This document shows positions 39,789-48,581 of a DNA stretch of 64,000 nucleotides, one piece after another. The notes below the pieces were generated by a model. The model saw only the letters and a program-made list of their open reading frames with translations, did not search any database and was not told the DNA's origin. The DNA comes from a virus. Position 1 is the first letter of the stretch. Every line of letters begins with the position of its first letter. The translations under genes and the position numbers were made by a program. The DNA lies in IMG/VR virus record IMGVR_UViG_3300009128_000011, positions 1-64,000 of that record; one strand, written 5' to 3'.

Positions 39789-42700
39789 TTGCCCCCGAGC
39801 TCCCGGCGCCCGGGTGGCCGGGCTCGGAACCGGGGAGGGTACGTCCCCCCTGGCACCGCGCCACCACCTCCCGAGCCCTTCGACTGCGACGTCCCTCCTC
39901 TCGCCGTCTCCGGCGACCTGCGGGTCATCTGGCTCGTCCCGTACTGGGATCGGCTGGATGGCCTCGTGCGGGGCACGGAGGACCTCTCCGGCTGGCTGGA
40001 CCAGCAGCCCGGCGTCTCGTCGGAGATCTGGTCCGAACTGCCGCCGAAGCGCGAGGGCGCGCTACATGCGCCTGTAGGGCGCTACCTACCGCTGGATCAC
40101 CGTCCGACGGTGGTGGTCTCGACGACGACGGCGACGACCCCGTGGCTGTGCCGCCCGGGCGCGGCGCGGCGCCCCGTCCCCACCGCGGTCTACGTCCACG
40201 GGGAGTCGAGCTGGGAGCCGGTGCGGCAGGCAGGCCTGCTGGACCAGGTGCGGACGTGGTTCGTCCCGTCCGCGGTGTTCGACTGGTCGACGTTCACCGA
40301 CTGGGCCAAGGCGCGCCAGGTGGTGCAGGTGCAGCCGGGCTTCATGCCAGACGCGTACCGCCCCCGCGGGCGCCCCCCGAAGCGGGCGGGCGTCCTGGCG
40401 ATCAACCCGTGCTTCGGCAAGGGGGCGAGGACCCTGCTGTCGATGGCTCGGGCGATGCCGGACGTGGCGTTCACTCTCGTGCTCGCCAGCATCCAGCCGG
40501 CCTACCGAGGATTGGGCGACCTGCCGAACGTCAAGATCGTGCAGCCGCAAGAGGATCTGCGGCCGTACTACGCCCGGGCGCAGGTGTACGTCAGCCCCAC
40601 GCACTCGGAGACGTTCGGCCGTACGGTGGCGGAGGCGCAGGCGGCGGGGACGCCGTGCGTGGTCTCCGACCTGGCGACCCTACGGGCGACCGCGGGGGAC
40701 GGCGCTCTGTACTGCGTCCCTGACGTGGTCGGCCCCTGGGTGGAGGCGTGCCGGGCCATCCTGGACGACGAGCAGACGTGGCAGGAGCGCTCCGAGGCGG
40801 CTCTCACCAACGCTGCCCGCTACGAGGCGCAGGAGGACTTCCACGTCTTGCTGTCGACGCTGCGTTCTCTGGCGCCTGCGGTCGCAGCCCCCGTGCCCCG
40901 GACGCGGCCGCAGGCGCCTCCCCCCCCTCCTGCGGCGTGCCGGGAACTCCCTCGTTCCGGCGACCCCTTCCCCCAGGGCGCCGTCCTCCACCTCGGCGCC
41001 GGCGGGAAGCGGGTCAAGGGGTACGTCAACACGGACGTGCGCAAGGCCCAGGCCCCCGATGGGGTGGTGGTGGACGTGCAGCGGACGCCGCTGCCGGCGC
41101 GGCGCTTCGGCGCGATCTACGCCTGCCACCTGCTCGAGCATCTGTACCCCGAGGAGACGGTCCCGATCCTGCGCCGCTGGCTGCAGGCGCTTCAGCCCGG
41201 GGGGACCGTCCGGCTGTCGGTCCCCGACCTGCGGCTGGTGGTGGCCAACTGCGTGGAGTCGCAGTCGTTCGGGCCGAACCCCGACGCGCCGCTCTTCGGG
41301 GACTTCCGCAAGGCGGCCCACGACTGGGACCGGCACAAGCGGTCGTTCACCGTCGAGATCCTGACGCGCCTGCTGGGGGAGGCGGGCTACGTCAACGTGC
41401 GGCCGTGGGTGCCGTCGCAGTACCCCGAGATCGCTGCGGTGCGGGACTGGAGTTCCTACGCCACGATCTCGCTCAACCTCGAGGCCGACCGGCCCGAGGA
41501 GCGCGCGCTGACTCCGACGCTGCCGGGGGGGCCGACCCCTGTCGAGGCGGCTGCGCCCGGGGAGCACGTCGAACTGTCGGTCATCATCGGGACCTACAAC
41601 CGCCTGGAGATGCTGCAGACGTTCGTCGCCAGCGTGCGCAACGGGGTCGTGCTGGCCGGGGCCGCAGAGCCGATCTGCTCCTACGAGTTCGTGGTCGCGG
41701 ACGGCGGTTCGACCGACGGGACGCTTCCCTGGTTGGCCGAGCAGCATGACGTGCGCGTGGTGCACGGTGGGCTGACGGGAGCCATCGACGCGTTCAACGC
41801 GGCCTACGAGGCGTCTTGGGGCGAGCTGGTCATGCACGCCAACGACGACACCCGCGTCGAGGGCGACGGGGTGGCCGTGGCGGTCGAGTACCTGCGGGCC
41901 CATCCCGAGGTGGGCCAGGTGGTCTTCGAGTGGACGCGGGACGGCGGGAAGACCTGGAGGCACGACGGGACGCAGCTCGGCGACGTGCCCCCGCACCCCA
42001 ACCAGGCGGTGACGCGCCGCCTGGCCATCGAGGACACCATCGCCCACGAGCTGGGCGCCTTCTGGGGCGATGAGGAGCGCCGGACGCACAAGACCTACGG
42101 CGGCGACACCTACCAGTGGGTGGTGCTGGCGCGGCGGGGGTGGCAGGCGGTGGGGCTCCCGGGGCGCTGCCGGATCCACGACTACATGCACGAGGCGGAC
42201 GACGAGCTGCGGGAGGCCAACCTGGTCGGGACGGGGCCCGGGTCGGACCACGCGCTCAACTTCCGCAAGATGTCCGGCGTCGGACGGCCCGGATGCTGGG
42301 ACCTCGAGATCCCCGGGAGTGGGTGGCCGCACGTCTACGTGGCCGAGCCGGGCCGGCCGGCGCGGCGTTCGCCCATCGCCGCCGGGCCGGAGGAGCGTCC
42401 TCTCGTGCTCCACATGGGGTGGGGGCCGGAGCCGCTGGACGGTCTGCGCCGGGCCTTCGCTCGCATGGGGCCGTACCGGGACGTGCCGTGGGTGCCGTTG
42501 CTCAACAACGGCGGCCCTCCGGCCATCGAGGAGGGGGTGCTACGCGCCGCCGCCGAGCTGCAGCCGACTCTGGTCTGGATGCAGATCCAGCGTGGCGACC
42601 AGTTCCCCATGAGCACGATCCGCAAGCTGCGGGAGGTCGTGCCGCCGGAGTGCCTCCTGATCTCCTGGAACGGGGACGTCCGAACGGGGGGGACGGCCTC

Positions 42701-43409
42701 CATGGAGGCGTGGCAGGCCGAGGTGGGTCGTCTCGTCGACCTGTACCTGGTCAGCAACAACACGCAGCCGGGCATGCTCGCGTCCGAGGGGGTGCGAGCC
42801 GGCTACCTGCCGGTCGGCTACGACCCGCACCTGTCGGACTACCGTCGGGACGCGGGGCCGCAGGAGGGTGAAGGGGGGGTGGTGTTCGCCGGGCAGATGT
42901 ACTGCCGGCTCGACCACGGATTCCGCCGCCGGCTCTTCGAGGCGGTGGCGCAGCGCTTCCCTGGACACCTGACGCTGTTCGGGGGGCTGTGGGACCACTC
43001 GCCCATCCTCAAACCGTGCTGCGGTGGGCAGCGGGACCAGGAGGCCATGAGCTACGTCTACAGCCGAGCACGGGTCTCGGTGGCAACGTCGCTGTTCACG
43101 GACCTGCGTCGCTACACCTCCGACAGGCTCAAGCGCATGCTCGGCAGCGGGGCGGTCACGGCGCTGCATGCCCTCGACGACTACGAGGGGCTCGGGATCC
43201 GCGACGGCGTGCACGCGCTGATCTGGCGTGACCAGCAGGATCTGCTCGGTCTCCTCGTCGACTGGCTGCGCCCGGAGCGAGACGGCGCTCGCCGGGCACT
43301 CCGGGAGGCGGCGCACGCGCTGGCGTTGGAGTCCATGACCTGGGACGTGATCGTGGAGAACCTGCTCGCCATCGTGCGGGCGGAGAGGCACCGGAGGGCG
43401 ACGTGCTGA
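39789..43409 (+). CDS. Four-domain glycosyltransferase/methyltransferase
   Basis: 1206 residues, one of the largest genes here. In order: (1) GT-B, GT4-like (about 40-390) with SPTHSETFGRTVAEAQ as the E-x7-E active-site motif; (2) SAM-dependent methyltransferase (about 395-560) starting LHLGAGGKRVKGYVNTD, with HLLEHLYPEE; (3) GT-A, GT2-like (about 595-800) with VIIGTYNR, DGGSTDGT and ANDD metal-binding motif; (4) a second GT-B-like domain (about 860-1195) with FAGQMYCRL and YTSDRLKRMLGSG, like CgeB. It would build and methylate a short glycan. Start TTG 39,789 with AGGAG seven bases upstream. The donor and acceptor are unknown. Confidence 0.82.
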   Translation: MPPSSRRPGGRARNRGGYVPPGTAPPPPEPFDCDVPPLAVSGDLRVIWLVPYWDRLDGLVRGTEDLSGWLDQQPGVSSEIWSELPPKREGALHAPVGRYLPLDHRPTVVVSTTTATTPWLCRPGAARRPVPTAVYVHGESSWEPVRQAGLLDQVRTWFVPSAVFDWSTFTDWAKARQVVQVQPGFMPDAYRPRGRPPKRAGVLAINPCFGKGARTLLSMARAMPDVAFTLVLASIQPAYRGLGDLPNVKIVQPQEDLRPYYARAQVYVSPTHSETFGRTVAEAQAAGTPCVVSDLATLRATAGDGALYCVPDVVGPWVEACRAILDDEQTWQERSEAALTNAARYEAQEDFHVLLSTLRSLAPAVAAPVPRTRPQAPPPPPAACRELPRSGDPFPQGAVLHLGAGGKRVKGYVNTDVRKAQAPDGVVVDVQRTPLPARRFGAIYACHLLEHLYPEETVPILRRWLQALQPGGTVRLSVPDLRLVVANCVESQSFGPNPDAPLFGDFRKAAHDWDRHKRSFTVEILTRLLGEAGYVNVRPWVPSQYPEIAAVRDWSSYATISLNLEADRPEERALTPTLPGGPTPVEAAAPGEHVELSVIIGTYNRLEMLQTFVASVRNGVVLAGAAEPICSYEFVVADGGSTDGTLPWLAEQHDVRVVHGGLTGAIDAFNAAYEASWGELVMHANDDTRVEGDGVAVAVEYLRAHPEVGQVVFEWTRDGGKTWRHDGTQLGDVPPHPNQAVTRRLAIEDTIAHELGAFWGDEERRTHKTYGGDTYQWVVLARRGWQAVGLPGRCRIHDYMHEADDELREANLVGTGPGSDHALNFRKMSGVGRPGCWDLEIPGSGWPHVYVAEPGRPARRSPIAAGPEERPLVLHMGWGPEPLDGLRRAFARMGPYRDVPWVPLLNNGGPPAIEEGVLRAAAELQPTLVWMQIQRGDQFPMSTIRKLREVVPPECLLISWNGDVRTGGTASMEAWQAEVGRLVDLYLVSNNTQPGMLASEGVRAGYLPVGYDPHLSDYRRDAGPQEGEGGVVFAGQMYCRLDHGFRRRLFEAVAQRFPGHLTLFGGLWDHSPILKPCCGGQRDQEAMSYVYSRARVSVATSLFTDLRRYTSDRLKRMLGSGAVTALHALDDYEGLGIRDGVHALIWRDQQDLLGLLVDWLRPERDGARRALREAAHALALESMTWDVIVENLLAIVRAERHRRATC

Positions 43410-43954
43410 GGCGGCTGCGCCGGTGGCTCGTCGGGGACCGCGGCTTCGTGGTGTGGCTCACCGGTCTGCCGTGCTCGGGCAAGACCACGATGGCGAACCT
43501 GCTGGCGGGGGAGTTGCGTCGCCGTGGGCGCGGGGTGCTCGTCCTCGACGGCGACGCTGTGCGAGGAGGGCTCTCCTCCGATCTCGCCTTCGGGGACGAG
43601 GACCGGGCCGAGAACCTGCGCCGGCTACGGGAGGTTGCCCGGCTGGCTGCTCCCCAGGGGCTGGTGGTGGTCGTGGCAGCCATCACGCCCTACGAGAGCG
43701 AGCGGTTGAAGGTCCGCACGATGCCCGGGACTCTCCTGGCCTGGTGCAACGCGCCGGTGGCCGTCTGCGAGAGGCGGGACGTCAAGGGGATGTGGGCCAG
43801 GGCAAGGAAGGGGGAGATCGAAGACTTCACCGGGGTGGACGGCCCCTACGACCAGCCGGCCACGTTCGACGTGCAGCTCTACACGGACTCGCTGACGGAG
43901 ACAGCCGCGTTGCGGCAACTCTGGACAGCGCTTCGGGCCAAGGGGTGGGTGTGA
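43403..43954 (+). CDS. Adenylylsulfate kinase-like protein (CysC family)
   Basis: 183 residues. Has P-loop GLPCSGKTT (21-29), LDGDAVRGGLSSDLAF (48-63) and the APS-kinase signature DEDRAENLRR, then TPYESER. The normal reaction phosphorylates adenosine phosphosulfate to PAPS, a sulfate donor. No sulfotransferase is visible nearby, so either PAPS feeds a host enzyme or the kinase acts on a sugar (CysC-like kinases occur in glycan clusters). GTG 43,403 overlaps the preceding gene by 7 bases. Confidence 0.85.
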   Translation: MLRRLRRWLVGDRGFVVWLTGLPCSGKTTMANLLAGELRRRGRGVLVLDGDAVRGGLSSDLAFGDEDRAENLRRLREVARLAAPQGLVVVVAAITPYESERLKVRTMPGTLLAWCNAPVAVCERRDVKGMWARARKGEIEDFTGVDGPYDQPATFDVQLYTDSLTETAALRQLWTALRAKGWV

Positions 43955-44880
43955 CACGGCTCGTCCTGACCATCGACTGGCGCACGGCCGCGGCGGGCTG
44001 GCCCGGGGGGCAGCTCTACCTGCTCGACCTCGAGAGGCACGAGGTGCTCCACCACTACGTGGGGCCGCTCAAGCCCGCGGCGCTGACGCAGCCCGGGGGG
44101 TGGACGGGCTTCCGCGGCGTGTTCTGCCGCAACGGCCAGGCGTGGGTGGCGGACGCCGACAGCTTCCGGGTGTTCGACCTCGCCGGCGACCGCTTCCGGC
44201 TGGCCGAGGCGTGGACCGCCCGGCGTTGGTACGACATCCACGACACCTGGCCGGACGCTGACGGCAAGACCTGGTGGGCGACCTCGACGTCTTCCGACGA
44301 GGTGGTGCGCTTCCGCAAGCACGGAGCGCACCTGCTGGCGACGGAGGAGATCTGGGACGCCTACCTCGACCCCGCGGTGGTCAATCCCGACACGGGGATG
44401 ACGGGGCGCCGGAACGACCTGCACCACATCAACTCGGTGTGCATCCACGGCGAGCAGCGGTGGGCGCTGGCGCACCGGGGCGGCAAGGTGATCCGCTTCG
44501 CCCCTGGCCCGACGTGGGTCCACCCCCATCCGGTGTACGGCGGTCACTCGCTGCGGATCACGCCCACCGGTGGCGTCCTCGTCCTCGACACGAAGGCAGA
44601 GAAGGTGTTCCTCCTCGACCCCCGGGGCGGCCCTCCTGTGCGCTCCATCGACTGCGGAGCCAAGCGGCTCGCCCCGAAGATCAACCCCAACACGGGCAAG
44701 CGGGCGGATTCCGGCTGGCTGCGTGGGTGCTGCGTGCTCGACGGGCAGCATGCGGTGGTGGCGACCTCGCCGGCGCAGCTCTTCGTGGTCAACTACAGGA
44801 CGGGGAAGGTCGAGGACTACTGGTGGATCGACAAGAAGGACGTCCGGGCGTCGACCTTCGGTCTGGACGTCGTGAGGTAG
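43951..44880 (+). CDS. Beta-propeller-like protein
   Basis: 309 residues, GTG 43,951 (GTGA overlap). At least five repeats of similar type: GQAWVADADSFRVFDL, GKTWWATSTSSDEVVRF, QRWALAHRGGKVIRF, GGVLVLDTKAEKVFLLD, QHAVVATSPAQLFVVNY. This is the pattern of a small beta-propeller. Its place between sugar enzymes suggests a role in binding glycan, or as a glycan-enzyme accessory, but function is unknown. Confidence 0.62.
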   Translation: MTRLVLTIDWRTAAAGWPGGQLYLLDLERHEVLHHYVGPLKPAALTQPGGWTGFRGVFCRNGQAWVADADSFRVFDLAGDRFRLAEAWTARRWYDIHDTWPDADGKTWWATSTSSDEVVRFRKHGAHLLATEEIWDAYLDPAVVNPDTGMTGRRNDLHHINSVCIHGEQRWALAHRGGKVIRFAPGPTWVHPHPVYGGHSLRITPTGGVLVLDTKAEKVFLLDPRGGPPVRSIDCGAKRLAPKINPNTGKRADSGWLRGCCVLDGQHAVVATSPAQLFVVNYRTGKVEDYWWIDKKDVRASTFGLDVVR

Positions 44881-44881
44881 C

Positions 44882-45646
44882 ATGCTGATCCCCCTGACCT
44901 ACGGCTCGGAGCGCCCGGAGATCCTCGCCGAGTTCGCCGAGCTGTTCACCTCCCGCAACCCGCGGTGGAAGTGGCCCTTCGTCCACACGCTGTACGCCAA
45001 CGAGTACGCGTGGACGGTGGACCGGCTGTTCGAGCGTCTGGGGGCCGACCTGACCGGCAAGCTGGTCATGGACGCCGGCGGGGGCGCCTCGGCGCTGCAG
45101 CACTATATCGCCCGGCGCGGCGCCGACGTGCTCAACGTCAGCCACGGGCCCGGGCAACTCCCGGGGAAGACGGCGGCGGGGGTGGTGATCCCGCGGGTCC
45201 GCTGCCACGCCGCTGACCTGGTGGAGACCGGCCAGGAGCCGGGGACGTTCGACGCCATCGTGAGCGTGAGCGCCATCGAGCACAACCCGTGGCCCAAGAT
45301 CGAGCGCATCGTGGCGCACCTGCTCGACCTGCTCAAGCCGGGAGCGCCGTTGATCGTGACGGTGCCGGCGGGGCGTGAGGGGAAGTGGTACCAGAGGGGG
45401 ACCTTCCCCGGGCGGCCCGAGTTCCCGAACGTGTACCTGTGGGACATCGTTGCCTTGGACAGGCTCACTGCCGCCGTGTGGCCGATGGCTCATCTCGTTT
45501 CGCAGCGGGGGGGGCCAGGCCGGGAGAGGTTCGCCGAGGACTACCGAGCGGCCTGGGACGCCATGATGGCCGGGCGGGATTCCACCCCTGGCGCCCAGCG
45601 CATGCCCTACCTGTCGGCCGGCTTCGTGTTCGAGCAGCGAGCGTGA
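44882..45646 (+). CDS. SAM-dependent methyltransferase
   Basis: 254 residues, class I type: KLVMDAGGGASALQHYI as the SAM motif, a region where D/E follows beta-2, TFDAIVSVSAIEHNPW as motif for the acidic residue, and LLKPGAPLIVTVPAG after. Glycan or lipid methyltransferase is most likely given neighbours. ATG 44,882, preceded by GTGAGG. Confidence 0.78.
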   Translation: MLIPLTYGSERPEILAEFAELFTSRNPRWKWPFVHTLYANEYAWTVDRLFERLGADLTGKLVMDAGGGASALQHYIARRGADVLNVSHGPGQLPGKTAAGVVIPRVRCHAADLVETGQEPGTFDAIVSVSAIEHNPWPKIERIVAHLLDLLKPGAPLIVTVPAGREGKWYQRGTFPGRPEFPNVYLWDIVALDRLTAAVWPMAHLVSQRGGPGRERFAEDYRAAWDAMMAGRDSTPGAQRMPYLSAGFVFEQRA

Positions 45647-45909
45647 TGTCCTCCTCGCAGCATCCACCATCTCTCCTTGGTGCACCCCGGGTGCCTGTGC
45701 TCGGGACCTACAAGGCGCGGTGCATGGATCCGTGTGATCATGAGGCCTGCAGAAGGGCGCGGGAGATCGTGGGTGCTGTGTGTCCTCTGTGCGGCAAGCC
45801 GGTGGGGCATGAAGGTTACTGCGTTCTCCGTGCGGGTGACTACGCGCACGCTGAGTGTGCCCGGGACGCCATCACGATAGGGGAGATCGACCCGGACAGC
45901 GTCCGATGA
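45646..45909 (+). CDS. Small zinc-ribbon protein with unusual codon use
   Basis: 87 residues; ATG 45,646 shares a base with the preceding stop. C-M-D-P-C-D-H-E-A-C, CPLCGKPV and HAECA suggest two metal sites. Codons here end in T or A more often than in flanking genes (for example GGT, TGT, CTC/CTT mix), hinting at another origin. No specific family recognised. Confidence 0.62.
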   Translation: MSSSQHPPSLLGAPRVPVLGTYKARCMDPCDHEACRRAREIVGAVCPLCGKPVGHEGYCVLRAGDYAHAECARDAITIGEIDPDSVR

Positions 45910-47579
45910 CCGCCCCCGACGTCGCAGTCCTCCTCGGCACGGTCGACCGGCCCGAGATGCTCGCCGAGTGCGTGGCGTCGATCCGGGAGAGCCTGGAGGG
46001 GAGCGGCTACACGCACGAGGTCGTGGTGGCAGTCGGCACGAAGACGGAGCCGGCCCTCCCCTGGCTCCGCCAACAGCCCGACGTCGTGATCGTGCTCGGC
46101 GGCATGGACGGAGCGATCCCCGCGTTCAACCGGGCCTGGGAACGGGCGGCCAAACTGTGTCCCCGCTACGTCTGCCAGATCAACGACGACGTGCTGATCG
46201 TGGGCGACTCACTCGCCCGTGCCCTCAACTACCTGGACCGGGACCGGGGGCTCGGGATGGTGGTCTTCACCTTCTCGGTGGATCGCGGGCACCGGTGGCT
46301 GGCGCCGACCTACCCTAGCGGTTACCCGCACCCGAACCAAATGGTGGCGCGTCGAGAACTTGTCGAGGAGGTCGCCCACGAGTTGGGCGCCTTCTGGGGT
46401 GACGAGGAGCACAGGACGCACAAGACCTATGGGGGAGACACGGCGTTTGGCCTCTGGGCCTGTCGTCTCGGCTGGCGTGCGGAGCGAATGCCGGATGTGT
46501 GTTGCCATGATCTCATGAGGGAGACTGATATCGCGCTGCGCAGGGCCAACCAGATTGGCACCGCAAGGCATGAGCGCGAGTTCGCCTACCGCTACCCCCC
46601 GGGCTTCGACAAGCCGGTGCGCCGGCTGGAGGAACGCAAAATGGACGAGCGCCCCCGCAACGTGGCCGGGACCGCCGGGATCGACAAGTCCCGCTTCGGC
46701 CCGCTCATGGACCGCTTCACGCTGGACGCCGTGAGCGGGATGGACCGGGAGACCTTCCGGGAGGAGGTCGCAGCCTTCGTCGAGGCCAACCCTTACGAGG
46801 CGTGGCGTCAGGCGTGGCAGGCCAACGACGGGACGTTCTTGGGGACGCTCTGTTGGGGGGCCGACCGCGAGTTCGTGCACCAAGGTCCGGGAGAGCGGAG
46901 GTGGTGGGTGAAGGGCGGCATGGACGACCGGCACGTCACCAACCTCGAGCGGGTGGTCAAGCCCGGGGGGCTCGACGTCGCAGCCCACGTCGAGGGCAAG
47001 ATGGCCGCGGTCGTCGGCTGCTGGTGCGGGGAGGAGAACCTCCTCCTGCGCGCTCTCGGGGCTCGGGGAGTGGACGGCGTCGAGGAGGTCAAGGAGTACG
47101 CCCGGCTGGCCGGGCTCCAGCTCCACGCCTTCGAGGTCCCCGGGCGCGTCTGGCCCTGCTCGCTGTACGCCCTCCCGCTGGCGGAGGTGGCCGGGCTGTA
47201 CGATCTGCTCTACGTCCCCGGGGTCATGTACCACCTGACCGACCCGGTGGCGGCGCTGGCCATCTTCTGGGCCATGCTCAAGCCGGGGGGCGTCCTCGCC
47301 TTCGAGACGGTCGTGACGCCGACGCAGGGCGGCCCCCGCCCCATGGCGGCCTACCTCGGTGCGCAGGTGGCGGGGTGGAACTGGTGGGCGCCGACGCCGG
47401 AGGCCTACACGCAGATGATGAGCGACGCCGGCTTCACCGACTGCCGGCAGGTGGACCAGGTCCCGGGGCGGGCGTGGTTCATGGGGGAGCGGACGGAGCG
47501 TCTCCCGCTGCTGGAGACGGGCGCGGCGGGCTTCTCCCGGCCCGACCTGCTCAAGCAGATCCAGAGGCTCGCCAAGTAG
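45906..47579 (+). CDS. GT2-type glycosyltransferase fused to methyltransferase
   Basis: 557 residues. An N-terminal GT-A domain (LLGTVDRPEMLAECVASIRE, DGAIPAFNRAWERA, INDDV metal-binding motif), with AHELGAFWGDEEHRTHKTYGGD, which matches the same motif (HELGAFWGDEERRTHKTYGGD) in domain 3 of the 1206-residue protein; the two are paralogs. From about 350 a CmoB-like methyltransferase follows (VMYHLTDPVAALAIFWAMLK, KPGGVLAFET). Part of the glycan island. The segment 46,300-46,560 has atypical, less GC-biased codons. Confidence 0.75.
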   Translation: MTAPDVAVLLGTVDRPEMLAECVASIRESLEGSGYTHEVVVAVGTKTEPALPWLRQQPDVVIVLGGMDGAIPAFNRAWERAAKLCPRYVCQINDDVLIVGDSLARALNYLDRDRGLGMVVFTFSVDRGHRWLAPTYPSGYPHPNQMVARRELVEEVAHELGAFWGDEEHRTHKTYGGDTAFGLWACRLGWRAERMPDVCCHDLMRETDIALRRANQIGTARHEREFAYRYPPGFDKPVRRLEERKMDERPRNVAGTAGIDKSRFGPLMDRFTLDAVSGMDRETFREEVAAFVEANPYEAWRQAWQANDGTFLGTLCWGADREFVHQGPGERRWWVKGGMDDRHVTNLERVVKPGGLDVAAHVEGKMAAVVGCWCGEENLLLRALGARGVDGVEEVKEYARLAGLQLHAFEVPGRVWPCSLYALPLAEVAGLYDLLYVPGVMYHLTDPVAALAIFWAMLKPGGVLAFETVVTPTQGGPRPMAAYLGAQVAGWNWWAPTPEAYTQMMSDAGFTDCRQVDQVPGRAWFMGERTERLPLLETGAAGFSRPDLLKQIQRLAK

Positions 47580-47588
47580 GAGGTCCCC

Positions 47589-48581
47589 ATGCCCACCGCT
47601 CTTCTCAGTGGCATCACCGGCCAGGACGGCAGCTACCTCGCCGAGCTTCTGCTGGCGAGGGGCTACGAGGTCCACGGATTGATTCGCCGAGCGTCGAGCT
47701 TCAACACGGACCGGATCGACCACATCTTCGGCCAGCTCCAGCTCCACCACGCCGACCTCACCGAGCCCGAGCGGCTGGCGTGGCTGCTGCGGGGGATCGA
47801 GCCGGACGAGGTCTACCACCTGGGGGCGCAGTCCCACGTGCGGGTGAGCTTCGACACGCCGGGCTACACGGCGGCGGTGACGGGGCTGGGGACGCAGCAT
47901 CTGCTGGAGGCGGTCTTCCGCCACCGCCCGGAGGCCCGGGTCTACGTGGCGTGCAGCTCCGAGATGTTCGGGGCGTCCCCGCCGCCGCAGGACGAGGCGA
48001 CGCCGTTGCGGCCGCGGTCGCCGTACGCCTGTGCCAAGGTCTACAGCTTCCACCTGGCTCGGCACTACCGGGACCGGGGGCTGTTCGTGTCGGCGGGGAT
48101 CCTCTTCAACCACGAGAGCGAGCGCCGCGGCGAGACCTTCGTCACCCGCAAGATCACCCGGGCGTTGGCCCGGATCCGCCTCGGGCTGCAGAACCGCCTC
48201 CAGCTCGGCAACCTGCAGGCGCGCCGGGACTGGGGGCACGCCGAGGACTACGTGCGCGCCATGTGGCTCATGCTCCAGGAGCAGATCCCGGACGACTACG
48301 TGATCGCCACCGGCGAGAGTCACTCCGTGGAAGACTTCCTCGGGGCGGCCTGCGCCTGGCACGAGATCGAGTTCCCGGACGAGCGGGTCGAAGTGGGCGT
48401 CCAGCGGCTGCTCCGGCCGACGGAGGTGGACGCGCTGGAGGGCGACGCCAGCAAGGCCAGAACGCGGCTCGGCTGGGAGCCGCGGATCACCTTCTCGGAG
48501 CTCGTCGACCGCATGTGCGAGGCGGACTACCGGCTGGCTCTCGGCGAGCGGGCCGCTGCTGTGGCGACCGGGGGCGGCTGA
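47589..48581 (+). CDS. gmd: GDP-mannose 4,6-dehydratase
   Basis: Converts GDP-mannose to GDP-4-keto-6-deoxymannose, the first step to GDP-fucose and related sugars. 330 residues of the extended SDR fold: [16 protein letters not shown] (NAD(P)-binding GxxGxxG), [42 protein letters not shown] (catalytic Ser/Thr-Glu), [11 protein letters not shown] (Tyr-x3-Lys), [18 protein letters not shown]. Matches bacterial Gmd throughout. AGGAGG precedes ATG 47,589. Confidence 0.92.
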   Translation: MPTALLSGITGQDGSYLAELLLARGYEVHGLIRRASSFNTDRIDHIFGQLQLHHADLTEPERLAWLLRGIEPDEVYHLGAQSHVRVSFDTPGYTAAVTGLGTQHLLEAVFRHRPEARVYVACSSEMFGASPPPQDEATPLRPRSPYACAKVYSFHLARHYRDRGLFVSAGILFNHESERRGETFVTRKITRALARIRLGLQNRLQLGNLQARRDWGHAEDYVRAMWLMLQEQIPDDYVIATGESHSVEDFLGAACAWHEIEFPDERVEVGVQRLLRPTEVDALEGDASKARTRLGWEPRITFSELVDRMCEADYRLALGERAAAVATGGG

